Assembly (NCBI GenBank): GCA_034437515.1
Contig: DAOTTX010000215.1
Coordinates: 1 to 23,247 of the forward strand
Direction: 5' to 3'
From: DAOTTX01 sp034437515
GTDB lineage: Bacteria; Chloroflexota; Anaerolineae; Aggregatilineales; Phototrophicaceae
DNA length: 23,247 nt
Shown here: positions 7,511 through 15,315 of the stretch, one piece after another
Layout of the letters: each line of letters opens with the position of its first letter
How positions within the stretch are numbered: position 1 is the stretch's first letter
The notes under the pieces: generated by a model
What the model was told of the DNA's origin: nothing
What the model saw: only the letters and a program-made list of their open reading frames with translations
Database searches by the model: none
Program-made: the position numbers and the translations under genes

Positions 7511-9106
7511 CTAGGTCGAGATGAAGTTGTCGCTGGGGTAATGCAGACCGTTCAATTCGTAGACTTGCGTGGGCTGTCTGCGTCCCTTGACCTTGACCTC
7601 GCCCAACGGACGTGCCTGCACCAGCCCGCCCAAACGATGAATCACGGTCTCCGCGACCAGAATTTGACCCGGTGCGGCGTATTCTTGTAGCCGCTTGGTC
7701 AGGTTGACCGTGTCGCCGATAGCGGTGTAGTTCACGGCACGGTCAGTGCCGATGTACCCGACGACCGCTTCGCCGACGTTCACCCCAATGCTATAAGACA
7801 ACCGGTGACCGTGAATTTCGGAGACTTCGTTCGACGCTTTCATCAGTGCCAGGGCGGCATCGGCGGCCCGGTGGATGTGGTCGGCTTGGTCGTTCGGTGC
7901 GTTGAAGACCGCCATCAAACCATCACCGAAGAACTTATCCAGCGTGCCTTCCCAGGCGAGGATGACCTCGGCAGCGAGGCTGAGATAGTGATTCAACGTC
8001 TCTACGATTTCTTCCGGTGGGGCGTTTTCGCTCCATGCGGTATAACCGCGTATATCGGCGAACAAGACACTGATCTCGCGCCGATGCCCGCCGAGTTGCA
8101 GGGATTCTGGCTTATCCAGCACTTTCTCTACGACAGAGGGTGAGACGAACCGCTCAAACGTGCCGCGAATGATGCGCTTCTCGCGTTCTTTAGAGAGCTT
8201 AACGGCCTCGTAGTTGCGTGAATTAGAGATGGCAATCGCGGCGTAGTCACTGAGCGTGCTGAGTAGGGCGCTGTCATGTTGGGAGAAAACGCCCGAATCT
8301 TTGGTGACATTTTCCACACCGAGTACGCCGATTACGGTATTGCCTAACACCATCGGGACGTAAGCGGCGTTCATTGCCATGTCGATCTTCATCTTGTCGA
8401 TCTGCTGCCGCCCTAAGAGGATCGGTTGTCCGGTTTGCATCACACGTTCCGCCAGGGCACTGCCGTGCTTTTCACCCAGTCGATGGATGCTTTGGATGAG
8501 CTTCTTCGCCCGGCAAACCAGGGCATCATCTTCGATCAGATACAGAAAGCCCTGCTGCGCGTGGGTCATCTGAATGGCGGCATCCAGCACGCGCGGCAGT
8601 AATTTTTCCAAGTCCATCAACCCGGTCACGCTCTTGCCAATGCTGTGAAACACATTAAGCTCTTGCACGCGCAACTGTAAATCTCTGTTCGCCTGGATGA
8701 CGCGCTCGGTCAACGCTTCTTTTTCCCGGCGTAAGCGCACTTCCGTCAAATGTCGGGCAATGGCGTCTTCCATCTCGTCTATCTCGAAAGGCTTGATGAG
8801 ATAATTGCGCACACCCAGACGAAAGACCTCAACGGCGAGATTTTCTGAGCCGTCCGCCGTCATCAAGATGACCGGCACCTCAATGCGACGCTTCCGCAGC
8901 GCCCGCAAGAAACCCACACCATCCATGCGGGGCATGTTGTAATCGAGCAGGACAAGATCCGGGTGATGCTTATGCATAAGTTCAAGTGCTTCCCGACCAT
9001 CATATGCGACGACGGCAACATAATTGTTGGGTTCTAAAACGTATCGTGTAATGAGGTTGCAGTTTTCGGTCGAGTCATCTACGACCATGACGGTTTCACC
9101 GCTCAA
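7511..9106 (-). CDS. Response regulator with GAF and adenylate cyclase domains
   Basis: A 531-residue hybrid signalling protein. Receiver domain 1-125: acidic pair D10-D11, phosphoacceptor D55, T83 and K105 all present. A coiled-coil-like linker (about 126-155) and a GAF domain (about 165-300) follow. The C-terminal class III nucleotide cyclase (about 342-520) has metal ligands D350 (FADIRGYT) and D394 (FFGDG), the adenine-selecting pair K391 and D465, and transition-state residues N468 and R472, so it should be an active adenylate cyclase. The TTG start is chosen because AGAGGA lies 8-9 bases upstream; the alternative ATG six codons later lacks a good site. There is no membrane segment and no adjacent histidine kinase, so phosphate input must come from elsewhere. 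It is convergent with der and monocistronic. Confidence 0.92.
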   Translation of the reverse strand: MSGETVMVVDDSTENCNLITRYVLEPNNYVAVVAYDGREALELMHKHHPDLVLLDYNMPRMDGVGFLRALRKRRIEVPVILMTADGSENLAVEVFRLGVRNYLIKPFEIDEMEDAIARHLTEVRLRREKEALTERVIQANRDLQLRVQELNVFHSIGKSVTGLMDLEKLLPRVLDAAIQMTHAQQGFLYLIEDDALVCRAKKLIQSIHRLGEKHGSALAERVMQTGQPILLGRQQIDKMKIDMAMNAAYVPMVLGNTVIGVLGVENVTKDSGVFSQHDSALLSTLSDYAAIAISNSRNYEAVKLSKEREKRIIRGTFERFVSPSVVEKVLDKPESLQLGGHRREISVLFADIRGYTAWSENAPPEEIVETLNHYLSLAAEVILAWEGTLDKFFGDGLMAVFNAPNDQADHIHRAADAALALMKASNEVSEIHGHRLSYSIGVNVGEAVVGYIGTDRAVNYTAIGDTVNLTKRLQEYAAPGQILVAETVIHRLGGLVQARPLGEVKVKGRRQPTQVYELNGLHYPSDNFIST

Positions 9107-9146
9107 TGTCCGGTTCCTCTGTTAAGATTACTGTTTTGTAACCTTT

Positions 9147-9152
9147 AGTATA
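9147..9152 (-). promoter_or_regulatory. Possible -10 element for the cyclase gene
   Basis: On the minus strand TATACT lies 41 bases before the TTG start of the cyclase. A TTGCTT-like -35 is 19 bp upstream, which is longer than ideal. The rest of the 214-bp gap up to the MFS stop shows no gene, RNA or convincing terminator. Confidence 0.3.
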
Positions 9153-9320
9153 GTCCTTTTTTGTCGGTTGGAAGCAAAAGATATTTTAACTATCTATGGC
9201 ATGAATCGTGAGTTAAGAAAAAGCACGGGTCAACTTGAGAGAAAAAATACGCTCAAAATAGAGGGGTAGAACTGCACAATAACGTGGACGAGTGAAATGG
9301 GCCTATTTTAAATGTATCGC

Positions 9321-10598
9321 TCAATCTCCTGTGACGGTTTCTGCTTGCCCAACCCCGGTGAGGTCAAGTTTCCAGAAGCCTAAAACCGCGACGCACAACA
9401 TCAATGCGCCGCACAACACAAACAACAGTGAAAAACCCGCACCGTCACCAGTGCCAATCAACCAACCGAATTCATCTGAGAGTGTACCGCCGGTCTGCAT
9501 CGCCGGTTCGAAGATGTTATCCGCCAGTGGCCCGGCAATTAACAGCGCAGGGATGCTAACCAGGCGCATGGCGAATGTGCTCAACGCAAATAACCGCCCC
9601 TGCATCCCCGGTTCGACTTCTTCCATCCACAGGGCCTTATAGGCTCCTTCCTGCACGGGGAAGTTCGTCGATGTGAACAATTGTGTGCCGACCCATGTCA
9701 CCGGCACCTGGCTCAACCCATGAAGTATCTTGCCGATTGCCCCACCGATGGAGCCGTAAAAATACAGATGCAGCCGTTTGATCTGCCCACCGCCCCACGA
9801 ACTCATCAACAGACCCGCACTGATGCCGCCGATGCCAGCGGCAACCGACACCGCAGCTAATACAGCCTCATTGTTGCCAGTGCGTGCCAGGATCATCGGC
9901 GTTTTGACACCTTGCCCCATGATCTGAAAAAACTCAAACGCTACGTGGATCGCCAGCAGCCAGTACAAGTTAGGATGACAGCGAATGTAGCTAAAGCCGT
10001 CTTTGATCTGCTGGAAGCCGGTACGCTTTATCGTCGAGTGTGCTGGATCAGGGATGGAGACCAACAGCAACGGGACAACGGCTGCAAGGAATGTGAATAG
10101 GTCGATAGCGATAATACCCCCCAGGCCAATTTCCAGATAAAGCGGTGCGGCGAATGCCGGGCCAAGAATGGCGACGATGTAGCGTGTCAATGAGCCGAGA
10201 CTGCCTGCCCGCACATAATCTTTGCGTTCGACCATCATTGTCAGCGAGGCGTCGTAGGCGAGATGTTGCAACATACTGAACGGCGCACTGACGGCAATGA
10301 GCACATAAATATGCCAGATTTCGAGCGTGTTGGCGATTAAGGCCAGCAAAACCAATGAATTCACTGCTGCGATCACATCGGAGATAAGCATAATACGCTT
10401 ACGGCTGAAGCGATCTACGATGACACCAGCATAAAGCACAACGATGACAGAGGGTGTCGCACTGGCGACGAGAGTCAATGTCAATGCGGTTGCACTGTTT
10501 GTTCGCTCGAAAATCCATACAGACAGTGCAAAAGATGTCATAGATGAGCCGAGCATAGAGATCGTCTGCCCGACCCAGATGATGAGTAAGTTACGCAC
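9321..10598 (-). CDS. MFS transporter, EntS-like (MFS_3) family
   Basis: A 425-residue inner-membrane protein with about 12 hydrophobic segments. It begins right at TM1 (NLLIIWVGQTISMLGSS) and carries the MFS motif A-like GVIVDRFSRKRIM between TM2 and TM3 (58-70). The overall pattern resembles the EntS/MFS_3 group, whose members are often exporters; the substrate cannot be read from sequence. The GTG start lies 2 bases after the stop of the upstream permease gene, so translation is probably coupled and the protein belongs to the sugar ABC operon. A drug or siderophore exporter is odd in that context; export of surplus sugar or a by-product, or uptake of a released monosaccharide, are possibilities. 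Confidence 0.82.
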   Translation of the reverse strand: MRNLLIIWVGQTISMLGSSMTSFALSVWIFERTNSATALTLTLVASATPSVIVVLYAGVIVDRFSRKRIMLISDVIAAVNSLVLLALIANTLEIWHIYVLIAVSAPFSMLQHLAYDASLTMMVERKDYVRAGSLGSLTRYIVAILGPAFAAPLYLEIGLGGIIAIDLFTFLAAVVPLLLVSIPDPAHSTIKRTGFQQIKDGFSYIRCHPNLYWLLAIHVAFEFFQIMGQGVKTPMILARTGNNEAVLAAVSVAAGIGGISAGLLMSSWGGGQIKRLHLYFYGSIGGAIGKILHGLSQVPVTWVGTQLFTSTNFPVQEGAYKALWMEEVEPGMQGRLFALSTFAMRLVSIPALLIAGPLADNIFEPAMQTGGTLSDEFGWLIGTGDGAGFSLLFVLCGALMLCVAVLGFWKLDLTGVGQAETVTGD

Positions 10599-10600
10599 TA

Positions 10601-11497
10601 CTACTTAACCGCACCTGCCGCCAGGCCAGAAACCAGATAACGTTGAAGGATCGAGAACACGAAGATCACCGGCACAATGTTGACGAGTGCCGCACTTGCC
10701 AGCAAGCGAAAATCGGACTCATCAGGGCCGATCAATGTAAATGTGCCGACCGTCAATGGGTAGAAATCCGGGTTACGCAGCAGCACAGAGGCGACTGTGT
10801 AGTCGTTCCAATGGGCGATGAACTGCAAGATAAGCAGCGCCGCCAACCCAGGGACGATGGACGGCAGCAAAATCTGCCAGATGATGCGAAAGCGTGAAGC
10901 GCCGTCGATCTGTGCGGCTTCGTCCAGTGCGATTGGCACTGAGTCAAAATAGCCTTTGAGAAACCACGTACCGAAGGCGATACCACTCGCACCGTAGAGC
11001 AAAATGATCCCTTGCCGGGTATCAATAAGCTCGAAGGCGTTCATCATTACGAACAACGGAATAATCCTGACGAGGTTGGGGAGCAACTGCACCGCCAGCA
11101 ACCCTAACATTAAGACACGTTTCCCTCGAAACAGATACCGTGATAACCCATAGGCAGTGAGAATGCTGAAAAACATTGTAATCGCACTGCCACCAAACGC
11201 ATACATGACGCTGTTCAGGAGATAATCGAGCATCGGTGTGGTGTCGAAGATTTCTTGATAGATGGTCCACTGGGTATCGCTGGGGATAAGCTGGAGTGGC
11301 GCACGGTAAATTTCCCAGTTCGGTTTGAGCGATACGCTGAACAACCAGATGATCGGATAGATAAACATCAACGAAACGGCGATGCCGAAGGCATAGCTCA
11401 GGGCGCGGCCAAAGTATTTCCCGTAGTTGATGTTGGCAAAGCGACTGGGGGGTGTATAGTTTTGATCTTTTTGAGCGGTCGGGTTCAAAGTTGCCAT
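10601..11497 (-). CDS. Sugar ABC transporter permease, MalG type
   Basis: A 298-residue inner-membrane permease of the carbohydrate CUT1 family. After a cytoplasmic tail of about 30 residues there are six likely membrane helices, the first at about 36-56. The EAA loop that docks the ATPase, beginning EAAQIDGASRFRIIWQILLP, occupies 193-212 with its conserved Gly in place. It pairs with the upstream MalF-type permease. The ATG is 3 bases past that gene's stop, and its GAGAGGT ribosome-binding site lies within the end of the upstream gene. The C-terminus (LVSGLAAGAVKG-like in most homologues) ends in AGAVK, typical for MalG relatives. The substrate is inferred from the neighbouring glycosidases as an oligosaccharide. 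Confidence 0.93.
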   Translation of the reverse strand: MATLNPTAQKDQNYTPPSRFANINYGKYFGRALSYAFGIAVSLMFIYPIIWLFSVSLKPNWEIYRAPLQLIPSDTQWTIYQEIFDTTPMLDYLLNSVMYAFGGSAITMFFSILTAYGLSRYLFRGKRVLMLGLLAVQLLPNLVRIIPLFVMMNAFELIDTRQGIILLYGASGIAFGTWFLKGYFDSVPIALDEAAQIDGASRFRIIWQILLPSIVPGLAALLILQFIAHWNDYTVASVLLRNPDFYPLTVGTFTLIGPDESDFRLLASAALVNIVPVIFVFSILQRYLVSGLAAGAVK

Positions 11498-11500
11498 GGC

Positions 11501-12445
11501 TTACCTCTCTTCCTCAAAGATCATCATACGCACATAGATAACAGTAATGACCAGAATAAAAGCAAACATCACCAGGCCAATTGCCGCGCCCACACCCAAC
11601 TGCCCGACGCTGTTTTCAGGAAAGGCTGTCGTGTACATCTGGAAACCGATGGTTTCGGTCGCACGACCTGGCCCGCCGTTGGTGAGGGCCAGCACTTTCT
11701 CGAAGATCTGGAACGTTCCGGCGAAAATCAATACGATTGCCAAGCCGGAAATCGTACGTAACATGGGCAGCTTGATGAAAATAATTCGCTGCCACAGGTT
11801 GGCCCCGTCCACTTCTGCCGCTTCCAGCACTTCACCGTCGAGTGTTTGTAAACCGCCGAGCATGAAAATCATCGTTGACCCTACCGCTTGCCAGATGTTC
11901 ACGATAAAGAGCGAAGTACGGGCATTCATCGGTTGGCTGAACCAGGCAAACGGCTCAAGACCGAGGCTTACAAGCAATGCGTTGATGAAGCCGACCTCAC
12001 TTTCGTGCAATAGCAAGCGCCACATCAAACCGACGATAATGCCGGAGATCGCCAGGGGAATAATAATAGATATACGGAAGAACAACCGACCCGGCAATTT
12101 TTGATCTAAAAATAACGCCAACCCAAATCCTAAAATGAACTGGACAGGCACAGTCACCAGTACGAATAAAAGTGTGAAAACGAACGCTTGCCGAAAGAGT
12201 GGGTCAGCAATGATGTTTTCAAAATTTCGCAGTCCGACAAAATCTACTTGAGAAAAACTCGCGGTCGTCATATCCGTCATAGCGACCCAAAATTGATAAA
12301 ACACCGGGTAAAGGGCAAACAGACCATACAATGCGATGCCCGGTATGATAAAGATCCATGGTCCGGCAAGGAGCCGCTCCAGCAACCCTGGTTTGGAATG
12401 AGACGATGTCGATTCTACTGGCTTATCACCGGTAAAGGCGCTCAT
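11501..12445 (-). CDS. Sugar ABC transporter permease, MalF type
   Basis: A 314-residue CUT1 permease. A polar N-terminal tail of about 28 residues precedes the first helix (WIFIIPGIALYGLFALYPVF). Six helices are expected, and the EAA loop at 208-227 (EAAEVDGANLWQRIIFIKLP) has the conserved Glu, Asp and Gly. The PGRATET segment near 280 and the C-terminal basic or acidic tail fit MalF and UgpA relatives. The ATG has GAGGGA 6 bases upstream. It lies 87 bases downstream of the binding-protein gene, across a strong hairpin that may lower permease expression relative to the binding protein. Confidence 0.93.
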   Translation of the reverse strand: MSAFTGDKPVESTSSHSKPGLLERLLAGPWIFIIPGIALYGLFALYPVFYQFWVAMTDMTTASFSQVDFVGLRNFENIIADPLFRQAFVFTLLFVLVTVPVQFILGFGLALFLDQKLPGRLFFRISIIIPLAISGIIVGLMWRLLLHESEVGFINALLVSLGLEPFAWFSQPMNARTSLFIVNIWQAVGSTMIFMLGGLQTLDGEVLEAAEVDGANLWQRIIFIKLPMLRTISGLAIVLIFAGTFQIFEKVLALTNGGPGRATETIGFQMYTTAFPENSVGQLGVGAAIGLVMFAFILVITVIYVRMMIFEEER

Positions 12446-12477
12446 AAGGAGTCCCTCAAATTAATTTTCAATGTTTA

Positions 12478-12506
12478 ACGGCGACCGAGCAATCGTCGGT
12501 CGCCGT
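12478..12506 (-). terminator. Strong intercistronic hairpin between binding protein and permease genes
   Basis: An 11-bp perfect stem (12478-12488 with 12496-12506, core CGGCGACCGA) with a 7-base loop lies between the stop of the binding-protein gene and the start of the malF-type gene. On the minus strand it is followed by TTAAACATTG, only weakly T-rich, so it is better read as a partial terminator or RNA-stability element than a full stop. Such hairpins are known to give high binding-protein and low permease levels in other ABC operons. Confidence 0.6.
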
Positions 12507-12532
12507 ATTTAGTTAGATGTGTGCTATTGGTT

Positions 12533-13855
12533 TTATTCTGCTTGGAGTGCTTCGTAAGCGCGTTGGGTTTCTGCCTCAGCTTCCAACAGTGCCTCAGCGA
12601 TGGTCACTTCACCGGTCGCAGCACGTTGCACGGCGATGTCTAAGGCCTGCTGCATCGGGACGAAAACCGGTGCAGTCGGGACGACCCAACCACTTTCAAG
12701 TGCTTCAAGTGTAACCTGTGCGAAAGAATCCTCTTCGTAGAACGGATCTTCCGCCAGGATCGCCGGGCGGGTCGGGATCCAGCCACCGGCGAGACAGGTG
12801 TTCGCCATCGCGCTGGGGTTGGTCGCGTGGATGACCCAGGCAGCGGCGGCGGCATTGCGGGCTTCGTCGTCGCTATTGACCGCGCCGATTCCCCAACCAC
12901 CGGCGACATATAGACCGTCTTCGAGTTCATCCGGGTACGGCAGCTTGGCCGCTGACCAGTTCGCGTATTCATCGGGGGGCAGATTGGGCTGAAGTTCGCG
13001 GATGTGCAGGTTGCTGTTACCGGTGAAACTATATACATTCCCGGCGAACACATCCGGCAGCATCTGGCTCTGATTGTTGCTTACGGCAGAAGCCGGGATG
13101 AGATCATCGCGGATCAGCGTCATAGAGTGTTCAAACACCTGCTGCCAGATGTCGAGGTTTTCATTCGTGAAGGCGATTGGTGCCCCGTCATCGTCTACCA
13201 GCGTACCACCGAGCGCGGTGTACATCCCCATGTTCATCTGGAACCAACCGACGAAGGGAGTCACATACGCATACTTACTGCCGCCTTCTTCATCCCTTAC
13301 ACGCTGCGCCAGTTCACGCAGTTCAGACCATGTGGTCGGCGGGGTTTCGATCTTGGTCGTATCATAGTAATACAGCGGTGTATCCGTATTATGCCACAGC
13401 GCGGCTATCGCACCATCTTCCGTGGTGATGGTATCTTGCACGAAGTCGAAGAATTCACCGACCTGCGCTTCGTATTGGGAAAGATCAACCAATTGACCCG
13501 AGTTATAACGGTTCTGGAAATTGCCGTGGTTGAACCAGATCGCGTCAACGTTGCCGGCTTCGATTTCCTGTGTGATCGTCAACGGATTGCCGTCACCGAC
13601 GATCTCCTCAACACGGATGCCCTGATCGGCAAAGCGTTCGTTGAAGCTCTCGACGACGCCACGGAAAGCCACCTGACGTTCACGACGACGGTCACGGGTT
13701 GAAGCCCAGCTTGGCACCAGATAACGCACGACGATTTCTTCGCCGTTCTGCGCATAGGCACGCGAGAGATCAACCAGGCTGGCAGCCGCTAAACCGGCAC
13801 CACCGATGCCCAAATTCTTCAGAAAATCGCGTCTGGAGAGTCCTTTTTTAGCCAT
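12533..13855 (-). CDS. Tat-exported extracellular sugar-binding protein (SBP family 1)
   Basis: A 440-residue solute receptor for the ABC importer. The N-terminus has a full twin-arginine motif SRRDFLK (7-13), a hydrophobic stretch with alanines and a likely signal-peptidase site AYA/QN after residue 35. There is no lipobox Cys, so it is not an obvious lipoprotein. The mature part shows family 1 features such as the DAIWFNHGNF and YYYDTTKIETPPTTWSEL segments and a C-terminal substrate domain with YVAGGWGIGAV. Export by Tat suggests that it folds, or acquires a ligand, in the cytoplasm. AAAGGAG lies 10 bases before the ATG. A promoter and candidate operator lie in the 87-bp gap after the regulator gene, so it may be expressed separately from the regulator. 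Confidence 0.92.
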   Translation of the reverse strand: MAKKGLSRRDFLKNLGIGGAGLAAASLVDLSRAYAQNGEEIVVRYLVPSWASTRDRRRERQVAFRGVVESFNERFADQGIRVEEIVGDGNPLTITQEIEAGNVDAIWFNHGNFQNRYNSGQLVDLSQYEAQVGEFFDFVQDTITTEDGAIAALWHNTDTPLYYYDTTKIETPPTTWSELRELAQRVRDEEGGSKYAYVTPFVGWFQMNMGMYTALGGTLVDDDGAPIAFTNENLDIWQQVFEHSMTLIRDDLIPASAVSNNQSQMLPDVFAGNVYSFTGNSNLHIRELQPNLPPDEYANWSAAKLPYPDELEDGLYVAGGWGIGAVNSDDEARNAAAAAWVIHATNPSAMANTCLAGGWIPTRPAILAEDPFYEEDSFAQVTLEALESGWVVPTAPVFVPMQQALDIAVQRAATGEVTIAEALLEAEAETQRAYEALQAE

Positions 13856-13876
13856 TTATCTTATGCTCCTTTGTGT

Positions 13877-13906
13877 AAAATAGAATAATTTGTAAACAGA
13901 TGTCAC
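13877..13906 (-). promoter_or_regulatory. Promoter of the binding-protein operon
   Basis: On the minus strand GTGACA (13906-13901), an 18-bp spacer and TATTTT (13882-13877) form a moderate sigma-70-like promoter 22 bases upstream of the ATG. A TNTGTNNACANA-type palindrome fills part of the spacer. Confidence 0.4.
13889..13900. promoter_or_regulatory. Candidate operator 3 for the GntR/LacI regulator
   Basis: TTTGTAAACAGA matches TNTGTNNACANA, the half-symmetric form also found twice before the divergent oxidoreductase gene. It lies in the spacer of the binding-protein promoter, where a bound repressor would block RNA polymerase. It is imperfect as a palindrome at the second and eleventh positions. 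Confidence 0.4.
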
Positions 13907-13942
13907 ACGTTCGATGCTCAAAATAGACGTGAGTAAACCTCC

Positions 13943-15142
13943 TTATTCGCTCTCACTGGTATTGGATATGCGACCATTTGATCGCTTATCTAGAGAAGTT
14001 GGTTTAGGGAAAATAATTTGTATCGGCACATGAATATGAGCCGGGAAATCGCTTGAATCGCCACTTAAACGACGATGCAGCAGGTCAATCGCCTGGGTAC
14101 CGAGGTCTTCGCCCACCTGCAACGCCGTGACGATGTTGTATGTGCTGAAATCCGCGAGGCTACGATGACCGAAAGCGGCGATTTCTACTGGAATTTCGTA
14201 GACCTGGTCGCCGTCCTGGGTAAAATTTTCGCGCGTTCGCTCGGCGTTAATCAGCATCAGGTCATAATTCAAACGTTCAGCGATGTCGTGGTTCACTGCA
14301 AGCAACGCGGTTGCGTTACTGTTTTCCAGGCGTTCGCGCAATTTACGGGTCATTTTTTCATTGCCGATCTGGCCTTTAGAGATATGCAACCCCGCATAGA
14401 CATCGAACCAGAGCAGATCATCCTGGTACAAGTCATGCTCTTCAAGTGCGCGACGATAACCACGAATGCGGTTGTGGATACTACTCGCCTCGACCTCATA
14501 ATGCGTGAGCAAAGCAATGTTTTTATGACCTCTTTCGATCATATACTTCGTAAGCTGGTAGCTGGCAACCTCTTCATCAAAGATGATGTAGTCGTTTTCC
14601 ATGCTTTTGTAGTAACGGTCAACCATCACCAGCGGGATGCCCCGTTCAAGGATCTTCTGGCAGAGCGAGTAGTCTTTCTCTCCGGGACGCGGGTAGATCA
14701 CCACACCGGCGACATTTTTCGCCGTCGCCTGCTCAAGCGCAAATTGATCGTCCACCTCTTCCGTGTGCAGCCCGATCATATAGAGGCTGTAGTGTTTTTC
14801 TGCCGCGGCGCGTGCCGTGCCCATCAGTACGCTGTAAATGTATGGATGCACCATAACGCCGGAAATAAACGCAATGGTCGGTGTTTCTTCGGCCGCAACT
14901 GATGGTTGTGCGTTGACGAAGGTTCCACGTCCATGCTCTCGACGAATAAAACCCTCGCTTTCGAGCGTGTCCAGTGCTTTGACGATGGTAATGCGGCTCA
15001 CACCGTAGTCTTTTACTAACTGACGTTCCGGCGGGAGCGCCTCATCAGCTTTAAACTCACCGGCTTTGATGCGCTCTTGCAGTGAGCTGTAAACCTGATA
15101 GTAACGTGGCAACGCGCTATTGCGGTCAACTTCGTATTTCAT
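13943..15142 (-). CDS. GntR/LacI-type (AraR-like) transcriptional regulator
   Basis: A 399-residue sugar-responsive DNA-binding protein. Residues 1-77 are a GntR winged helix (PRYYQVYSSLQERI, LPPERQLVKDYGVSRITIVKAL, GRGTFV), and about 87-375 a periplasmic-binding-protein-like LacI/GalR effector domain (TIAFISG, GVVIYPRPG, MVDRYYK, NRIRGYRRAL, IAAFGHRSL). This fusion is that of AraR, which responds to a pathway sugar. The C-terminal tail is Ser- and Asn-rich. The gene is minus-strand, upstream of the binding-protein gene and divergent from the oxidoreductase operon. Its promoter has a consensus TTGACA-N17-TACAAT, and a candidate operator overlaps the -35, suggesting autoregulation. The likely inducer is the imported oligosaccharide or a product of it, which cannot be identified from sequence. 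Confidence 0.92.
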   Translation of the reverse strand: MKYEVDRNSALPRYYQVYSSLQERIKAGEFKADEALPPERQLVKDYGVSRITIVKALDTLESEGFIRREHGRGTFVNAQPSVAAEETPTIAFISGVMVHPYIYSVLMGTARAAAEKHYSLYMIGLHTEEVDDQFALEQATAKNVAGVVIYPRPGEKDYSLCQKILERGIPLVMVDRYYKSMENDYIIFDEEVASYQLTKYMIERGHKNIALLTHYEVEASSIHNRIRGYRRALEEHDLYQDDLLWFDVYAGLHISKGQIGNEKMTRKLRERLENSNATALLAVNHDIAERLNYDLMLINAERTRENFTQDGDQVYEIPVEIAAFGHRSLADFSTYNIVTALQVGEDLGTQAIDLLHRRLSGDSSDFPAHIHVPIQIIFPKPTSLDKRSNGRISNTSESE

Positions 15143-15195
15143 GATCTTTCTTAAACCTTACTCGTTCATCAGAATATGGCAGTACATCCCAATAG

Positions 15196-15224
15196 TTGAA
15201 TATGTGGACATATCCAATTATAAT
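15196..15224 (+). promoter_or_regulatory. Promoter of the oxidoreductase-glycosidase operon
   Basis: TTGAAT (15196-15201), a 17-bp spacer and TATAAT (15219-15224) form a near-consensus sigma-70 promoter on the plus strand. Transcription would start near 15231, giving a leader of about 85 bases before the ATG at 15316. Confidence 0.7.
15200..15213. promoter_or_regulatory. Candidate operator 1 for the GntR/LacI regulator
   Basis: ATATGTGGACATAT is a perfect 6-bp inverted repeat about a GG centre. It starts one base before the end of the -35 and lies in the spacer of the plus-strand promoter. The GT-NN-AC core is the GntR-family pattern and resembles the TTTGTACGTACAAA-type AraR sites. Confidence 0.55.
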
Positions 15225-15231
15225 GCCTGTG

Positions 15232-15260
15232 ATTGTATTGTGTGGATACTTATTTGTCAA
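15232..15260 (-). promoter_or_regulatory. Promoter of the GntR/LacI regulator gene
   Basis: On the minus strand TTGACA (15260-15255), exactly 17 bp, then TACAAT (15237-15232) form a near-perfect sigma-70 promoter. Transcription would start near 15225, so the two divergent -10 elements are only 7 bp apart (back-to-back promoters). Confidence 0.7.
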
Positions 15261-15264
15261 CTAA
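15253..15264. promoter_or_regulatory. Candidate operator 2 for the GntR/LacI regulator
   Basis: TTTGTCAACTAA matches TNTGTNNACNNA, with GT-CA-AC at the centre. It overlaps the -35 of the minus-strand regulator promoter and the leader of the plus-strand operon. Its centre is 52 bp from that of operator 1, about five helical turns, so sites 1 and 2 face the same side of DNA. Confidence 0.4.
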
Positions 15265-15315
15265 TTGTTTTCTGATCGTGGCTTTTGCCGGGGTCTGGTA
15301 CAGGAGGGAACTAAA

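Noticed and set aside
9107..9320. Small RNA or gene between the cyclase and MFS genes
   Set aside because: The 214 bp are AT-rich with no strong stem, no ORF with a start and ribosome-binding site, and no RNA motif that I recognise. Only a weak minus-strand -10 was kept.
13004..13702. 232-codon plus-strand ORF inside the binding-protein gene
   Set aside because: It is antisense to a clear Tat-signal SBP and is Arg/Val/Ile-rich as antisense shadows are, with no domain and no ribosome-binding site.
14075..14902. 275-codon plus-strand ORF inside the regulator gene
   Set aside because: Antisense shadow of the GntR/LacI gene, with no recognisable motif.
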